6,914 nt of DNA from assembly GCA_019314085.1 (NCBI GenBank), contig JAFCZZ010000117.1, forward strand, positions 1 to 6,914, given 5' to 3'. A program made the position numbers and the translations under genes. The DNA is from Deltaproteobacteria bacterium. Lineage in GTDB: Bacteria > Desulfobacterota > Syntrophia > Syntrophales > UBA2210. Positions 1-4,750 of the stretch are shown piece after piece (positions within the stretch are counted from its first letter, which is position 1; each line of letters opens with the position of its first letter). Below the pieces are notes generated by a model. It was not told the DNA's origin. It searched no databases and was given only the letters and a program-made list of their open reading frames with translations.

Positions 1-201
1 GAATCCTACCATGAATTCTTCGGTTTCGGCTGTGGGCCAGTCGGCTTCTTGGAAGTAGTTCAGAAACTCGTAGAGCTCGAAGCCGAGGAACCCCAGCACG
101 ACGAGGATCGGGTGGACGAGAACCGAGCAGGCGGTGATGAACCCCGCTAGGAAGTGGACGTACTTCCCCCACCCGAGGAGCCAGTCTACAAACCCGCTCA
201 T
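1..201 (-). CDS. Small membrane protein, C-terminus cut by the window edge
   Basis: This minus-strand reading frame starts with ATG at 201 and is still open at the left edge; 67 codons are visible. It begins MSGFVDWLLGWGKYVHF. Residues about 13-48 are strongly hydrophobic, enough for one long or two short membrane helices, followed by an acidic stretch (about residues 52-63). The ATG overlaps the stop codon of the preceding gene as ATGA (201-198), so translation is probably coupled; a GGAAGAG sequence just before it can serve as ribosome binding site. It is the third of three consecutive small membrane proteins. Such clusters in viruses often hold holin-like, envelope or exclusion proteins, but nothing here identifies which. 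Function unknown. Confidence 0.75.
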   Translation of the reverse strand, partial: MSGFVDWLLGWGKYVHFLAGFITACSVLVHPILVVLGFLGFELYEFLNYFQEADWPTAETEEFMVGF

Positions 202-392
202 CTCTTCCTGCCCCGCAGGACCTTCGCCCAGAGAACCGACCCTCCGGCTATTGCCGCCGAGCCCGTGGAGATGAGCACGTGGCCCAGCTCCGCCCCGGTG
301 GCTATCTCCACAGCTACCCCGACGGCGACGAGGAACATGCCCGCGATCTCCACAGCCAACGGAACCGCGTACGCCACCGGACCGTCGCTCAC
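198..392 (-). CDS. Small two-helix membrane protein
   Basis: This is a 64-residue protein with two hydrophobic segments, about residues 8-30 and 38-57, and a basic C-terminal tail (RGRKR). That tail suggests the C-terminus faces the cytoplasm. The start is GTG at 392, chosen because it overlaps the stop of the upstream gene as GTGA and follows a strong ribosome binding site (AGGAGGAGGT, 4 nt spacer). The downstream membrane gene overlaps its stop as ATGA. The tight coupling implies that the three membrane proteins are made together and may act together. I do not recognise the family. The hairpin-like TM-turn-TM layout and small size fit a holin or a small virion membrane protein, but this is only a size-and-topology argument. 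Confidence 0.75.
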   Translation of the reverse strand: MSDGPVAYAVPLAVEIAGMFLVAVGVAVEIATGAELGHVLISTGSAAIAGGSVLWAKVLRGRKR

Positions 393-592
393 CTGGACCT
401 CCTCCTGCGGGGAAGGTATTCCTTGACCTCGCCCGGCCTGATGCGCAGGTAGGAGAGACAGAACGCGATCCCGCCGGCGATCGCCGCCGAGACGACGGTG
501 GTCACGGGGTCCTCCACGACCCGGGCCCCGCCCCCGAGCGCCAGCAGGAACACAAGGGCGCCCGTGACCGCGGCCTTTACAGCGCGTTTCAT
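389..592 (-). CDS. Small two-helix membrane protein, first gene of a leftward operon
   Basis: This 67-residue protein starts MKRAVKAAVTGALVFLLALGG: a short basic N-terminus and a hydrophobic helix (about 8-22), then a second hydrophobic helix (about 31-49) and a basic C-terminal tail ending PRRRRSR. The first helix could also be read as a signal peptide, but no clear cleavage site follows. The ATG at 592 lies about 28 bases after a TATA-like element (TAAAAATA, 623-616), so the gene may be leaderless; a purine-rich GGGAAGG just before the ATG could also act as a ribosome binding site. It opens the three-gene membrane-protein operon and lies downstream of the GGYNN repeat array. No family recognised. 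Confidence 0.75.
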   Translation of the reverse strand: MKRAVKAAVTGALVFLLALGGGARVVEDPVTTVVSAAIAGGIAFCLSYLRIRPGEVKEYLPRRRRSR

Positions 593-633
593 CCTTCCCT
601 ACTCCCCTTTTTCGGTATTTTTAGCTTTCTCAT
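589..633 (-). CDS. Possible 14-residue leader peptide overlapping the membrane operon start
   Basis: A mini-ORF encodes MRKLKIPKKGSREG and ends in TGA at 591-589, overlapping the ATG of the following membrane-protein gene (592) in an ATGA arrangement. The overlap resembles the other coupled junctions of this window. Its ribosome binding site is weak, and a TATA-like element for the downstream gene lies inside it, so it would only be translated from transcripts reading through from upstream. It may be chance. Low confidence. Confidence 0.2.
   Translation of the reverse strand: MRKLKIPKKGSREG
614..632 (-). promoter_or_regulatory. Predicted archaeal promoter of the membrane-protein operon
   Basis: On the minus strand a purine-rich BRE-like GAGAAAG is followed by CTAAAAATACC. 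The A/T core is centred near 620, about 28 bases before the ATG at 592, the same spacing seen at the other leaderless starts in this window. The 20-unit pentamer array ends about 20 bases upstream of the TATA core. Confidence 0.5.
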
Positions 634-644
634 CCCGTCGAGAA

Positions 645-744
645 AAGCCAAGCCATGCCCTGCCGCACCGAGCCTCGCCTTGCCCAACCTGACCCTACCC
701 AACCTGGCCGAGCCACGCCAGACCTTGCCAGACCATACCAGACC
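645..744 (-). repeat. Array of 20 uninterrupted GGYNN pentamers (exactly 100 bp)
   Basis: Read on the minus strand, a GG dinucleotide recurs every 5 bases without a single miss for 20 units (GGTCT, GGTAT, GGTCT, GGCAA ... GGCTT, GGCTT). The third base is a pyrimidine in all 20 units, while positions four and five vary freely. On the plus strand this is RCCNN, with CC at 648, 653, 658 and so on to 743. The array starts 5 bases after the stop codon of the Cas7/RAMP-like gene and ends about 20 bases before the TATA box of the membrane-gene operon. The period is 5, not 3 or 15, so protein coding does not explain it. Fixed GGY with free spacers suggests recognition by a repeating protein, as in TRAP target RNA (GAG/UAG repeats with 2-3 nt spacers). 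The actual partner is unknown. Confidence 0.9.
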
Positions 745-748
745 GCGA

Positions 749-1234
749 TCATGACTTTTCGAACTCCTCAACTCTGAATAATCCGAACTCCGGCCTGAAG
801 TCCCCCAAGCCGTAGTACCTTCCGGCATCCTCCAGAATCCGCCTGAGCGTGTCGGCATGGATGACCGTCGGATCCATGTTCACGATCTTGAATTCAAGAG
901 CCCACTCGTCGAATCGTGGCCTCGCCCTCATGATGCGCTGTCGCTGGACGACCACGGAGCGGTAGTCCACCTTCCAGCCGTCGGAGATGAGGGGAACAAA
1001 GTCAGGCTCGATCCTTATTCCCGCCCGAATCATCGCCGCGAAGGTCGTGCGCCTCCCGGAGACCTTGTAGTTCCGCCCTGCCTCCCGGATGCACGCCTTG
1101 ATGTTGTACGACGGCAAGCCCACAACTCCGTTGCTGTCTCTGTAGAGGGCTTGCTCTGCTTCGACCTTCGGGTCAAGGTGCTCTCCCCGGCGGAGCCTCG
1201 GCTTGTCGCTTATCATCCCCTGCGGGCTGTGCAT
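749..1234 (-). CDS. Cas7/RAMP-like phage protein of unknown function
   Basis: The frame gives 161 residues from ATG 1234, the first ordinary start codon. The same frame stays open upstream, and there it reads KVRIHGVKPLLM, which looks like the N-terminal strand of the family, so the real protein probably begins near 1279. From the conventional start, notable segments are GLPSYNIKACIREAGR (39-54), a GRRTTFAAMIRAGIRIEP stretch (60-77), RARPRFDEWALEF (103-115) and a glycine-containing GLGDFRPEFGLF near the C-terminus (142-153). This pattern (xPLLMH, PSxxxKxxxREAG, RxRPxFxxW, GLGDxRPxxGxF) matches, from memory, a widespread phage protein resembling Cas7-type RAMP proteins, a fold that binds single-stranded RNA in Cas complexes. 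RNA binding here is inference. ATG 1234 has no ribosome binding site. The gene follows the zinc-ribbon/RHH gene and directly precedes the pentamer array. Confidence 0.8.
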   Translation of the reverse strand: MHSPQGMISDKPRLRRGEHLDPKVEAEQALYRDSNGVVGLPSYNIKACIREAGRNYKVSGRRTTFAAMIRAGIRIEPDFVPLISDGWKVDYRSVVVQRQRIMRARPRFDEWALEFKIVNMDPTVIHADTLRRILEDAGRYYGLGDFRPEFGLFRVEEFEKS

Positions 1235-1260
1235 CAGCAGGGGCTTGACGCCGTGAATTC

Positions 1261-1551
1261 TTACCTTGTAGACTTCCGTTTTTCCACCTCCTTCACCAAT
1301 CGTTCGATTACATCGCCCATCGTTTCCCGCGGGTGGACTTTCATGCTCTTCAATTTCTCGTAGAGCCCGTCGGGAACCTTGATTACCTTTCCCATCGGAA
1401 TACCTTGGTATCCCATAGTATTTAAAGGTTTCTCCTTTATACTAAATATACAATCACACTGAATACAATGATAATCGCCATTGACCCTATGCACGACGAG
1501 CCGCCGGGTGGCCCCGCAGCGCGGGCACCGGATCCAGTCGGGTTCGCCCAT
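1261..1551 (-). CDS. Zinc-ribbon plus ribbon-helix-helix (VapB-like) DNA-binding protein
   Basis: This 96-residue protein is read from ATG 1551 (MGEPDW...). Residues 9-32 form a zinc ribbon with C9-x2-C12 and C29-x2-C32. A short linker leads to residues 53-96, starting MGKVIKVPDGLYEKLKSM and continuing KVHPRETMGDVIERLVKE. That segment is typical of small archaeal ribbon-helix-helix proteins (VapB/DUF7557-like): one strand, then two helices. An ATG at 1575 would add eight residues, but 1551 lies about 27 bases after a TATA-like CTTAAATG and fits leaderless initiation. A second promoter inside the gene could yield the RHH half alone from ATG 1395 (44 aa). The gene heads the leftward operon, so it may be a repressor of its own or other promoters in the element; antitoxin is an alternative, though no adjacent toxin is seen. 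Confidence 0.7.
   Translation of the reverse strand: MGEPDWIRCPRCGATRRLVVHRVNGDYHCIQCDCIFSIKEKPLNTMGYQGIPMGKVIKVPDGLYEKLKSMKVHPRETMGDVIERLVKEVEKRKSTR
1284..1291 (-). promoter_or_regulatory. Strong ribosome binding site lacking a standard start codon downstream
   Basis: The minus strand reads GGAGGTGG here, the best Shine-Dalgarno in this operon. The Cas7/RAMP-like frame is open immediately after it, but its codons up to 1235 contain no ATG, GTG or TTG (ACG at 1279 is 5 bases away; ATT at 1258 is further). It probably marks the true initiation region of that gene. Confidence 0.5.
1393..1433 (-). promoter_or_regulatory. Internal promoter for a short ribbon-helix-helix product
   Basis: On the minus strand GAGAAACC-TTTAAATA-C (TATA core 1426-1419) is preceded by a purine-rich BRE-like GAGAAA. 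Start of transcription about 27 bases downstream falls on the in-frame ATG at 1395, from which a clean 44-residue ribbon-helix-helix protein would be made without leader. This promoter lies inside the zinc-ribbon/RHH gene. Confidence 0.6.
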
Positions 1552-1570
1552 CTTCCCCCCTTGGAGGACA

Positions 1571-1584
1571 CCCATTTAAGGGTG
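1571..1584. promoter_or_regulatory. Near-symmetric divergent promoter element
   Basis: The sequence CCCATTTAAGGG has perfect CCC/GGG arms around an A/T core, so a TATA-like box can be read on both strands. On the minus strand CTTAAATG lies about 27 bases before ATG 1551. On the plus strand the predicted transcript start (about 1603) gives a leader of about 45 bases before ATG 1649. It separates the leftward and rightward halves of the element. Confidence 0.5.
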
Positions 1585-1648
1585 GGGGAGAAGGTATCTT
1601 GGTGGGAGAACGGGAGAGGAGCGAGTCTGCAGGTGCGCGGACCCCATC

Positions 1649-1978
1649 ATGAACCTGGGGCGCGGGCTCGAGATCCTGCACCGCCGGATCATCGACTGGG
1701 CGCGCGACCCCGAGCGCAACCGCCTGGTGGCGGCCTCGGCGGCGGACCAGCTCATCAAGTGGGTGCGCGACGTCGAGCGGTGCACGGGCGTGGAGATGCC
1801 CAACACCAAGGGGCTCGCCCGCGAGATAAGGGAGTACGCGCTCACCTCAAAAATGGCCGAGAACGTCCCGGTCAGCCTCGAGGTGGAGGACCGCCTGAAG
1901 GCCGTGCTGTACGAGGAGGTCAAGAGGGTGTGCGGGGCGGTCACGGTCCGCGAGATAGTCCCAGAGCGGCTAGAATGA
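1649..1978 (+). CDS. Small helical protein of unknown function
   Basis: This 109-residue protein is rich in charged and helical segments (for example HRRIIDWARDPERNRLVAAS at 11-30 and LEVEDRLKAVLYEEVKRV at 76-93). It has no membrane segment and no obvious metal ligands beyond two scattered cysteines. The start is ATG 1649; the nearest ribosome-binding-like sequence (AGGTG, 1631-1635) is rather far, so the start is not certain, but no other standard start lies upstream in frame before the divergent promoter. Its stop overlaps the ATG of the next gene as ATGA, so the two products are probably made in step. Base composition is GC-rich like the leftward genes. I do not recognise the family; a small DNA-packaging or replication accessory protein is conceivable, but nothing shows it. 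Confidence 0.75.
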   Translation: MNLGRGLEILHRRIIDWARDPERNRLVAASAADQLIKWVRDVERCTGVEMPNTKGLAREIREYALTSKMAENVPVSLEVEDRLKAVLYEEVKRVCGAVTVREIVPERLE

Positions 1979-2142
1979 AGCCCAAAGGCAAGACGCGTTG
2001 CCGGCTTTGCCTAGCCCCCATCGAGGGGTGGCCCCCCCTCCGGTGGGTCACGGGCGGACACTATGTCCCGGTCTGCAAGAGATGCTTCAGGAAGCTCAGG
2101 GAGCAGGGGGAGGAGGTGCGGGTGACCGCGCTCCTTGAGTAA
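1975..2142 (+). CDS. Zinc-knuckle mini-protein
   Basis: This is a 55-residue protein starting MKPKGKTRCRLCLAPIEGWP. Two CxxC pairs (C9-x2-C12 and C34-x2-C37) are spaced as in a treble-clef or zinc-ribbon site, with basic residues around the second pair (VCKRCFRKLREQ). Start ATG 1975 overlaps the previous stop as ATGA, which sets the start; the same frame runs open far upstream but there it is only the shadow of the preceding gene. Such stand-alone zinc knuckles are common in phages and archaeal viruses and usually bind nucleic acid or serve as a partner subunit. The specific role is unknown. It ends just before the radical SAM promoter. Confidence 0.75.
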   Translation: MKPKGKTRCRLCLAPIEGWPPLRWVTGGHYVPVCKRCFRKLREQGEEVRVTALLE

Positions 2143-2160
2143 CTTTATAACCATAAACTC
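2141..2160. promoter_or_regulatory. Operator A overlapping the radical SAM promoter
   Basis: The site AACTTTAT-AACC-ATAAACTC is an imperfect dyad (8+4+8, two mismatches between arms). Its left arm contains the TATA box CTTTATAA (2143-2150). The TATA centre lies about 28 bases before ATG 2175, so the gene is leaderless. The same dyad occurs at three other promoters in the window. Confidence 0.65.
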
Positions 2161-2174
2161 TACATAGTGTTCTA

Positions 2175-3065
2175 ATGAAGGCCCTCTTAATCCAAGTCGA
2201 TGACACACCCTTTCCGAACCGAGCGCTCAGGTGCTGGGGTGGGTACCTCAAGGAGAAGGGGCACGAGGTCTTCTACAACAGCGGGTGCTCGGATCCCGAT
2301 ATAGTGAAGATCTCGTGCGTGTTCGAGTGGAACGCACCCAAGGCTAGAGGTATAGCACAACTTTGGAGGGCATTGGGTGCCCACGTCGAACTTGGCGGTT
2401 ACGGGGTGGACAAGCACGCTAGGTTGCCGGAGGAGGTGGAGCACCACATGCCTGACTACGAGGGGATAGACTTCTCGTTCGGGTTCACCACCCGCGGTTG
2501 CATTAGGCGTTGCGAGTTCTGCGATGTTTGGAGGATCGAGGGTGGTTTTAGGGAGCATGCCCCGATTGAGGAGTTCTGGGATCCCGCCCACGACAAGATA
2601 GTCTTCCTAGACAACATCTTCAACGCGTCGAAGCTCATGGGGGAGAAGCTGAGGTTTTGTAAGGAGCACGAGCTGAAGGTCTCGGTGACCCAAGGGTTTG
2701 ATGCGAGACTGATAACCAAGGAGCAGGCCCGGATTATCGCCGATCACTGGCCATACTACAACTGGAAGTTCAACGACACGGCGCTGTACACGGCTTGGGA
2801 TCGCATGGAAGACGAAGATCTGGTTCTCCGCGGGATCAAGAACCTCATCGAAGCGGGGATTCCTGCGCGCAAGATAATACCGTACGTGCTTGTTAGCTAC
2901 AACACGAGCTTTGATCAGGATATGTACCGTTTCCGCAAACTCCGCGAGCTTGGTGTCTATCCGTTTGTCATGCCGTACAACAACAAGCCCCATCCGATGA
3001 GGCGATGGGGCCAGCGCCCAGCCCTCTTCAAGACGGTTCCATTCGAGGAGTACCATGCCACCTAA
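2175..3065 (+). CDS. Radical SAM enzyme with CX3CX2C iron-sulfur motif
   Basis: This 296-residue protein carries the radical SAM signature C109-x3-C113-x2-C116 (TTRGCIRRCEFCDVW), which binds the 4Fe-4S cluster that cleaves S-adenosylmethionine. Residues 1-95 resemble a reduced Rossmann or B12-binding-like N-terminal domain (MKALLIQVDDTPFPNRALRC, then VELGGYGVD at 71-79), as in YgiQ/MiaB-type radical SAM proteins. The following strands include KIVFLDNIFN (141-150), a typical second-strand motif, and KIIPYVLVSYN (233-243). The chain is short for the family and no extra iron-sulfur cluster domain (SPASM) is seen. The start ATG is placed by the leaderless promoter. Related small radical SAM proteins occur in phages; substrate is unknown, and base or peptide modification are both possible. 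The gene is transcribed alone, under the shared operator. Confidence 0.85.
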   Translation: MKALLIQVDDTPFPNRALRCWGGYLKEKGHEVFYNSGCSDPDIVKISCVFEWNAPKARGIAQLWRALGAHVELGGYGVDKHARLPEEVEHHMPDYEGIDFSFGFTTRGCIRRCEFCDVWRIEGGFREHAPIEEFWDPAHDKIVFLDNIFNASKLMGEKLRFCKEHELKVSVTQGFDARLITKEQARIIADHWPYYNWKFNDTALYTAWDRMEDEDLVLRGIKNLIEAGIPARKIIPYVLVSYNTSFDQDMYRFRKLRELGVYPFVMPYNNKPHPMRRWGQRPALFKTVPFEEYHAT

Positions 3066-3101
3066 GTATCGGATATCGGAGGAAAGAGCCGAGAGGTTTT
3101 T

Positions 3102-3127
3102 AACTTTACCATCGTAAAGTTTATAAG
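3102..3127. promoter_or_regulatory. Operator B (perfect dyad) and adjoining TATA box
   Basis: AACTTTAC-CATC-GTAAAGTT (3102-3121) is a perfect 8-bp inverted repeat with a 4-base spacer. The TATA box TTTATAAG (3120-3127) abuts its right arm and lies about 27 bases before ATG 3150. This is the best copy of the motif shared by four promoters. Confidence 0.75.
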
Positions 3128-3149
3128 TTGTAACGAAGAGGAAGAAGTG

Positions 3150-3329
3150 ATGAGTATCAGGTGTAAGTTGGGACTTCACGATTTAGTGCTCGCTTGCGAC
3201 GGTGAATATGACTGGGCTTACTGCAGCCGTTGCGGGCTACACACTCCCAAATTCCCGCACAACGACAACGCTTGGGCAAAAGATTTGTGGAAGCGCGGGG
3301 TAAAAACGAAGAGGGAAGAAGGTGGATAA
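3150..3329 (+). CDS. Small zinc-binding-like protein
   Basis: This 59-residue protein is read from ATG 3150; GTG 3147 would add one residue. The ATG fits the TATA spacing of about 27 bases better. It starts MSIRCKLGLHDLVLACDG and has possible metal ligands C5, H10, C16 and a CxxC pair in YCSRCGLH, resembling the small phage zinc proteins with a C-x4-H ... CxxC plan. The C-terminus is basic. Its last 8 bases overlap the next gene, and the base composition is more AT-rich than the genes to the left and than the integrase. No function can be assigned beyond likely zinc binding. Confidence 0.7.
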   Translation: MSIRCKLGLHDLVLACDGEYDWAYCSRCGLHTPKFPHNDNAWAKDLWKRGVKTKREEGG

Positions 3330-3702
3330 TTTGGCTGAAAACGAAGCGGACTTCGAGCTGAAGGCTTGGAAGCACAGAAATGAAATAAGAGCACTGGCCA
3401 GGGAAGCCGCTTCGAGAATCAAGGAGTGGAAAGAACTGGAGAAATTCCTAAGGGCGCTCATGGAAGCAGAACCTCAGCCTGTGTCTGGGAAGATCGTAAA
3501 GGAGTTGATGGAAAATCGTGAGGAAATTTCAGTCTTAGGTTTATTGGGGATCATACATGTGGTAACGGAGGAGCTTGAGAATAGGATACCCCAGAAGTGC
3601 GGGGTTTCGTCCGACGTGGCTCGGTATATACTCGGCCTCTCGAAGAGGCTACAAGACTTGGTGATGAGGGCAATTGAAAAAGTAACCTTTGAGTATCGTT
3701 GA
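3322..3702 (+). CDS. Helical protein of unknown function
   Basis: This 126-residue protein appears to be almost wholly alpha-helical. Residues about 8-50 are strongly charged (ELKAWKHRNEIRALAREAA), followed by a more hydrophobic middle (SVLGLLGIIHVVTEELENRI at about 70-89) and a C-terminal helix ending KVTFEYR. The chosen start is GTG 3322, 8 bases before the previous stop and preceded by purine-rich GAGGGAAGAAG; TTG 3331 with AAGGTGG upstream is an alternative that would shorten it by three residues. It is the second gene of a two-gene cassette behind operator B. The alternation of charged and hydrophobic helices suggests self-association or a protein partner. Family not recognised. Confidence 0.75.
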   Translation: MDNLAENEADFELKAWKHRNEIRALAREAASRIKEWKELEKFLRALMEAEPQPVSGKIVKELMENREEISVLGLLGIIHVVTEELENRIPQKCGVSSDVARYILGLSKRLQDLVMRAIEKVTFEYR

Positions 3703-3728
3703 TTTTATAACTTTACATTAGTAAACTA
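3703..3728. promoter_or_regulatory. TATA box and operator C before the integrase cassette
   Basis: The TATA box TTTTATAA (3703-3710) is followed immediately by AACTTTAC-ATTA-GTAAACTA (3709-3728), a dyad with two mismatches between arms. Here the operator lies over the expected initiation side of the TATA box rather than upstream. Predicted transcription start near 3733 leaves a very short leader with CGGGAG as ribosome binding site before ATG 3741. Confidence 0.6.
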
Positions 3729-3740
3729 TACGGGAGATTC

Positions 3741-3929
3741 ATGGTTGAGAAAATCTCTAGAGAAGACATCGTAAAGGAGATCGAGAAGGAGAAGGAACTA
3801 GTGAGGACATTCTGCCATGGTCTTTTCCACCCTGACCAAGCAAACCAGAAAGAATTTACAAGGTGGCTCAGAAACGTGGTCATCTCCCACTTGGACAACC
3901 TGAAAAAAAGATTGATGGGATCCGTGTGA
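3741..3929 (+). CDS. Small protein translationally coupled to the integrase
   Basis: This is a 62-residue charged protein, MVEKISREDIVKEIEKEKEL at the N-terminus, likely two or three helices, ending HLDNLKKRLMGSV. ATG 3741 follows GGGAG at a short spacing. Its stop TGA (3927-3929) overlaps the integrase GTG start as GTGA. Being made together with the integrase makes it a candidate recombination directionality factor or integrase partner, but no helix-turn-helix or other known motif is visible, so that role is only positional inference. Composition is AT-richer than the integrase, with an abrupt change at the junction. Confidence 0.65.
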   Translation: MVEKISREDIVKEIEKEKELVRTFCHGLFHPDQANQKEFTRWLRNVVISHLDNLKKRLMGSV

Positions 3930-4750
3930 AGCTCACCCAAGAGGACTTGGACCGCTTCGTGGCGGAGCAGCGCTCGGAGAGCTACCGGGAGCTGTGCTTC
4001 TACGTCCTGAAGGACTTCGTGGGGCGGGAGCTGAACGAGGGCGAGGTCAGGCGGTACGCCAAGCAGAGGTACAGGAACCCCAACTCGTACAACCTTGCCC
4101 TAGCCCTCTTCAAGTCGTTCGCGAAGTGGAAGCGGTCCAAGATCCCCCCGGTGGACAGGGAGCACATGATGCAGCGGTTCGAGCTGGAGCAGATAGAGGG
4201 AATCAGGCGGGAGCGGGTGGTCAGGCGGGTGGAGAAGAAGGGGCTGACGCTCGAGGAGCTCAGGAGGGTCCTGAGGAGGCTCCCCCAAGACGGTCTCGAG
4301 TTCTCGATCATCTGGCTGCTCCACTACTTCGGGGTGAGGCCCGGCGAGCTCTGCGCCCTGAGGCCCAATATGGTGGACTTCAAACGGGGGGCGGTCAGGT
4401 TCGTGACCGAGAAGACGAAGGTGGAGCGCCAGCTCTACTTCGACGGGTTCACCGCCGGGCACCTCAGGCGGTTCCTGGACGCCAAGCCGTGCTACATGAG
4501 GGTGTACCAGACGTGCAGGCGCGCGGGGATCAGGCCGAAGTCGGGGCGACAGACCTTCATAAGCCTGATGCAGGGGAGCCTGGCCGGGGCGGGCTACGAC
4601 CCGGTGCGGCTGGACCTGCTGGTGAAGACGCTTGCCGGCCACACGACCGGCGACATCACCGCCGTTTACACGGACATCGGGTCCCACATAAGGAGCGCCA
4701 TGCTGGAGCACCACTTCATGCGCCCGCTGGAGGGGGAGCTTGAGAGCTAG
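3926..4750 (+). CDS. Archaeal-type tyrosine recombinase (integrase)
   Basis: This 274-residue site-specific recombinase would integrate or excise the element by a covalent tyrosine-DNA intermediate. The catalytic set is visible: R138 in FGVRPGEL, a beta-hairpin lysine (K163 or K165 in TEKTK), K205-S-G-R208 in RPKSGRQTF, H239 in LAGHT and the nucleophile Y248 in AVYTDIG, 9 residues after the histidine as usual. Lysine in place of the first histidine of HxxR (KxxR) is characteristic of archaeal integrases such as that of SSV1. Residues 1-100 form the helical core-binding domain. The frame is open to GTG 3863, but GTG 3926 is preferred because it overlaps the previous stop (GTGA) and follows the composition change. 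A winged-helix gene overlaps its end. It is near normal size and shows no break. Confidence 0.9.
   Translation: MKLTQEDLDRFVAEQRSESYRELCFYVLKDFVGRELNEGEVRRYAKQRYRNPNSYNLALALFKSFAKWKRSKIPPVDREHMMQRFELEQIEGIRRERVVRRVEKKGLTLEELRRVLRRLPQDGLEFSIIWLLHYFGVRPGELCALRPNMVDFKRGAVRFVTEKTKVERQLYFDGFTAGHLRRFLDAKPCYMRVYQTCRRAGIRPKSGRQTFISLMQGSLAGAGYDPVRLDLLVKTLAGHTTGDITAVYTDIGSHIRSAMLEHHFMRPLEGELES

Noticed and set aside
645..744. CRISPR array or classical tandem repeat
   Set aside because: Units are 5 bases with two free positions, with no repeat-spacer structure and no copied unit.
589..858. Minus-strand ORF of 89 codons running through the pentamer array, giving a G-x-(V/A)-x-x peptide repeat
   Set aside because: It overlaps the end of the Cas7-like gene in another frame, and its peptide repeat is the automatic result of translating GGYNN. 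A protein repeat would show a 15-base, not 5-base, constraint.
857..1363. Plus-strand ORF of 168 codons opposite the Cas7-like gene
   Set aside because: It is a shadow of the GC-rich minus-strand gene: no ribosome binding site, no promoter and no family-like pattern.
1468..1974. Upstream extension of the zinc-knuckle frame to ATG 1468
   Set aside because: The extension overlaps the 1649-1978 gene and the divergent promoter, and its sequence is low-complexity Arg/Gly/Pro typical of a shadow frame. ATG 1975 in the ATGA overlap is the natural start.
3067..3080. Tandem TATCGGA-TATCGGA after the radical SAM stop
   Set aside because: Only two 7-base copies, easily due to chance, with no related copies elsewhere in the window.
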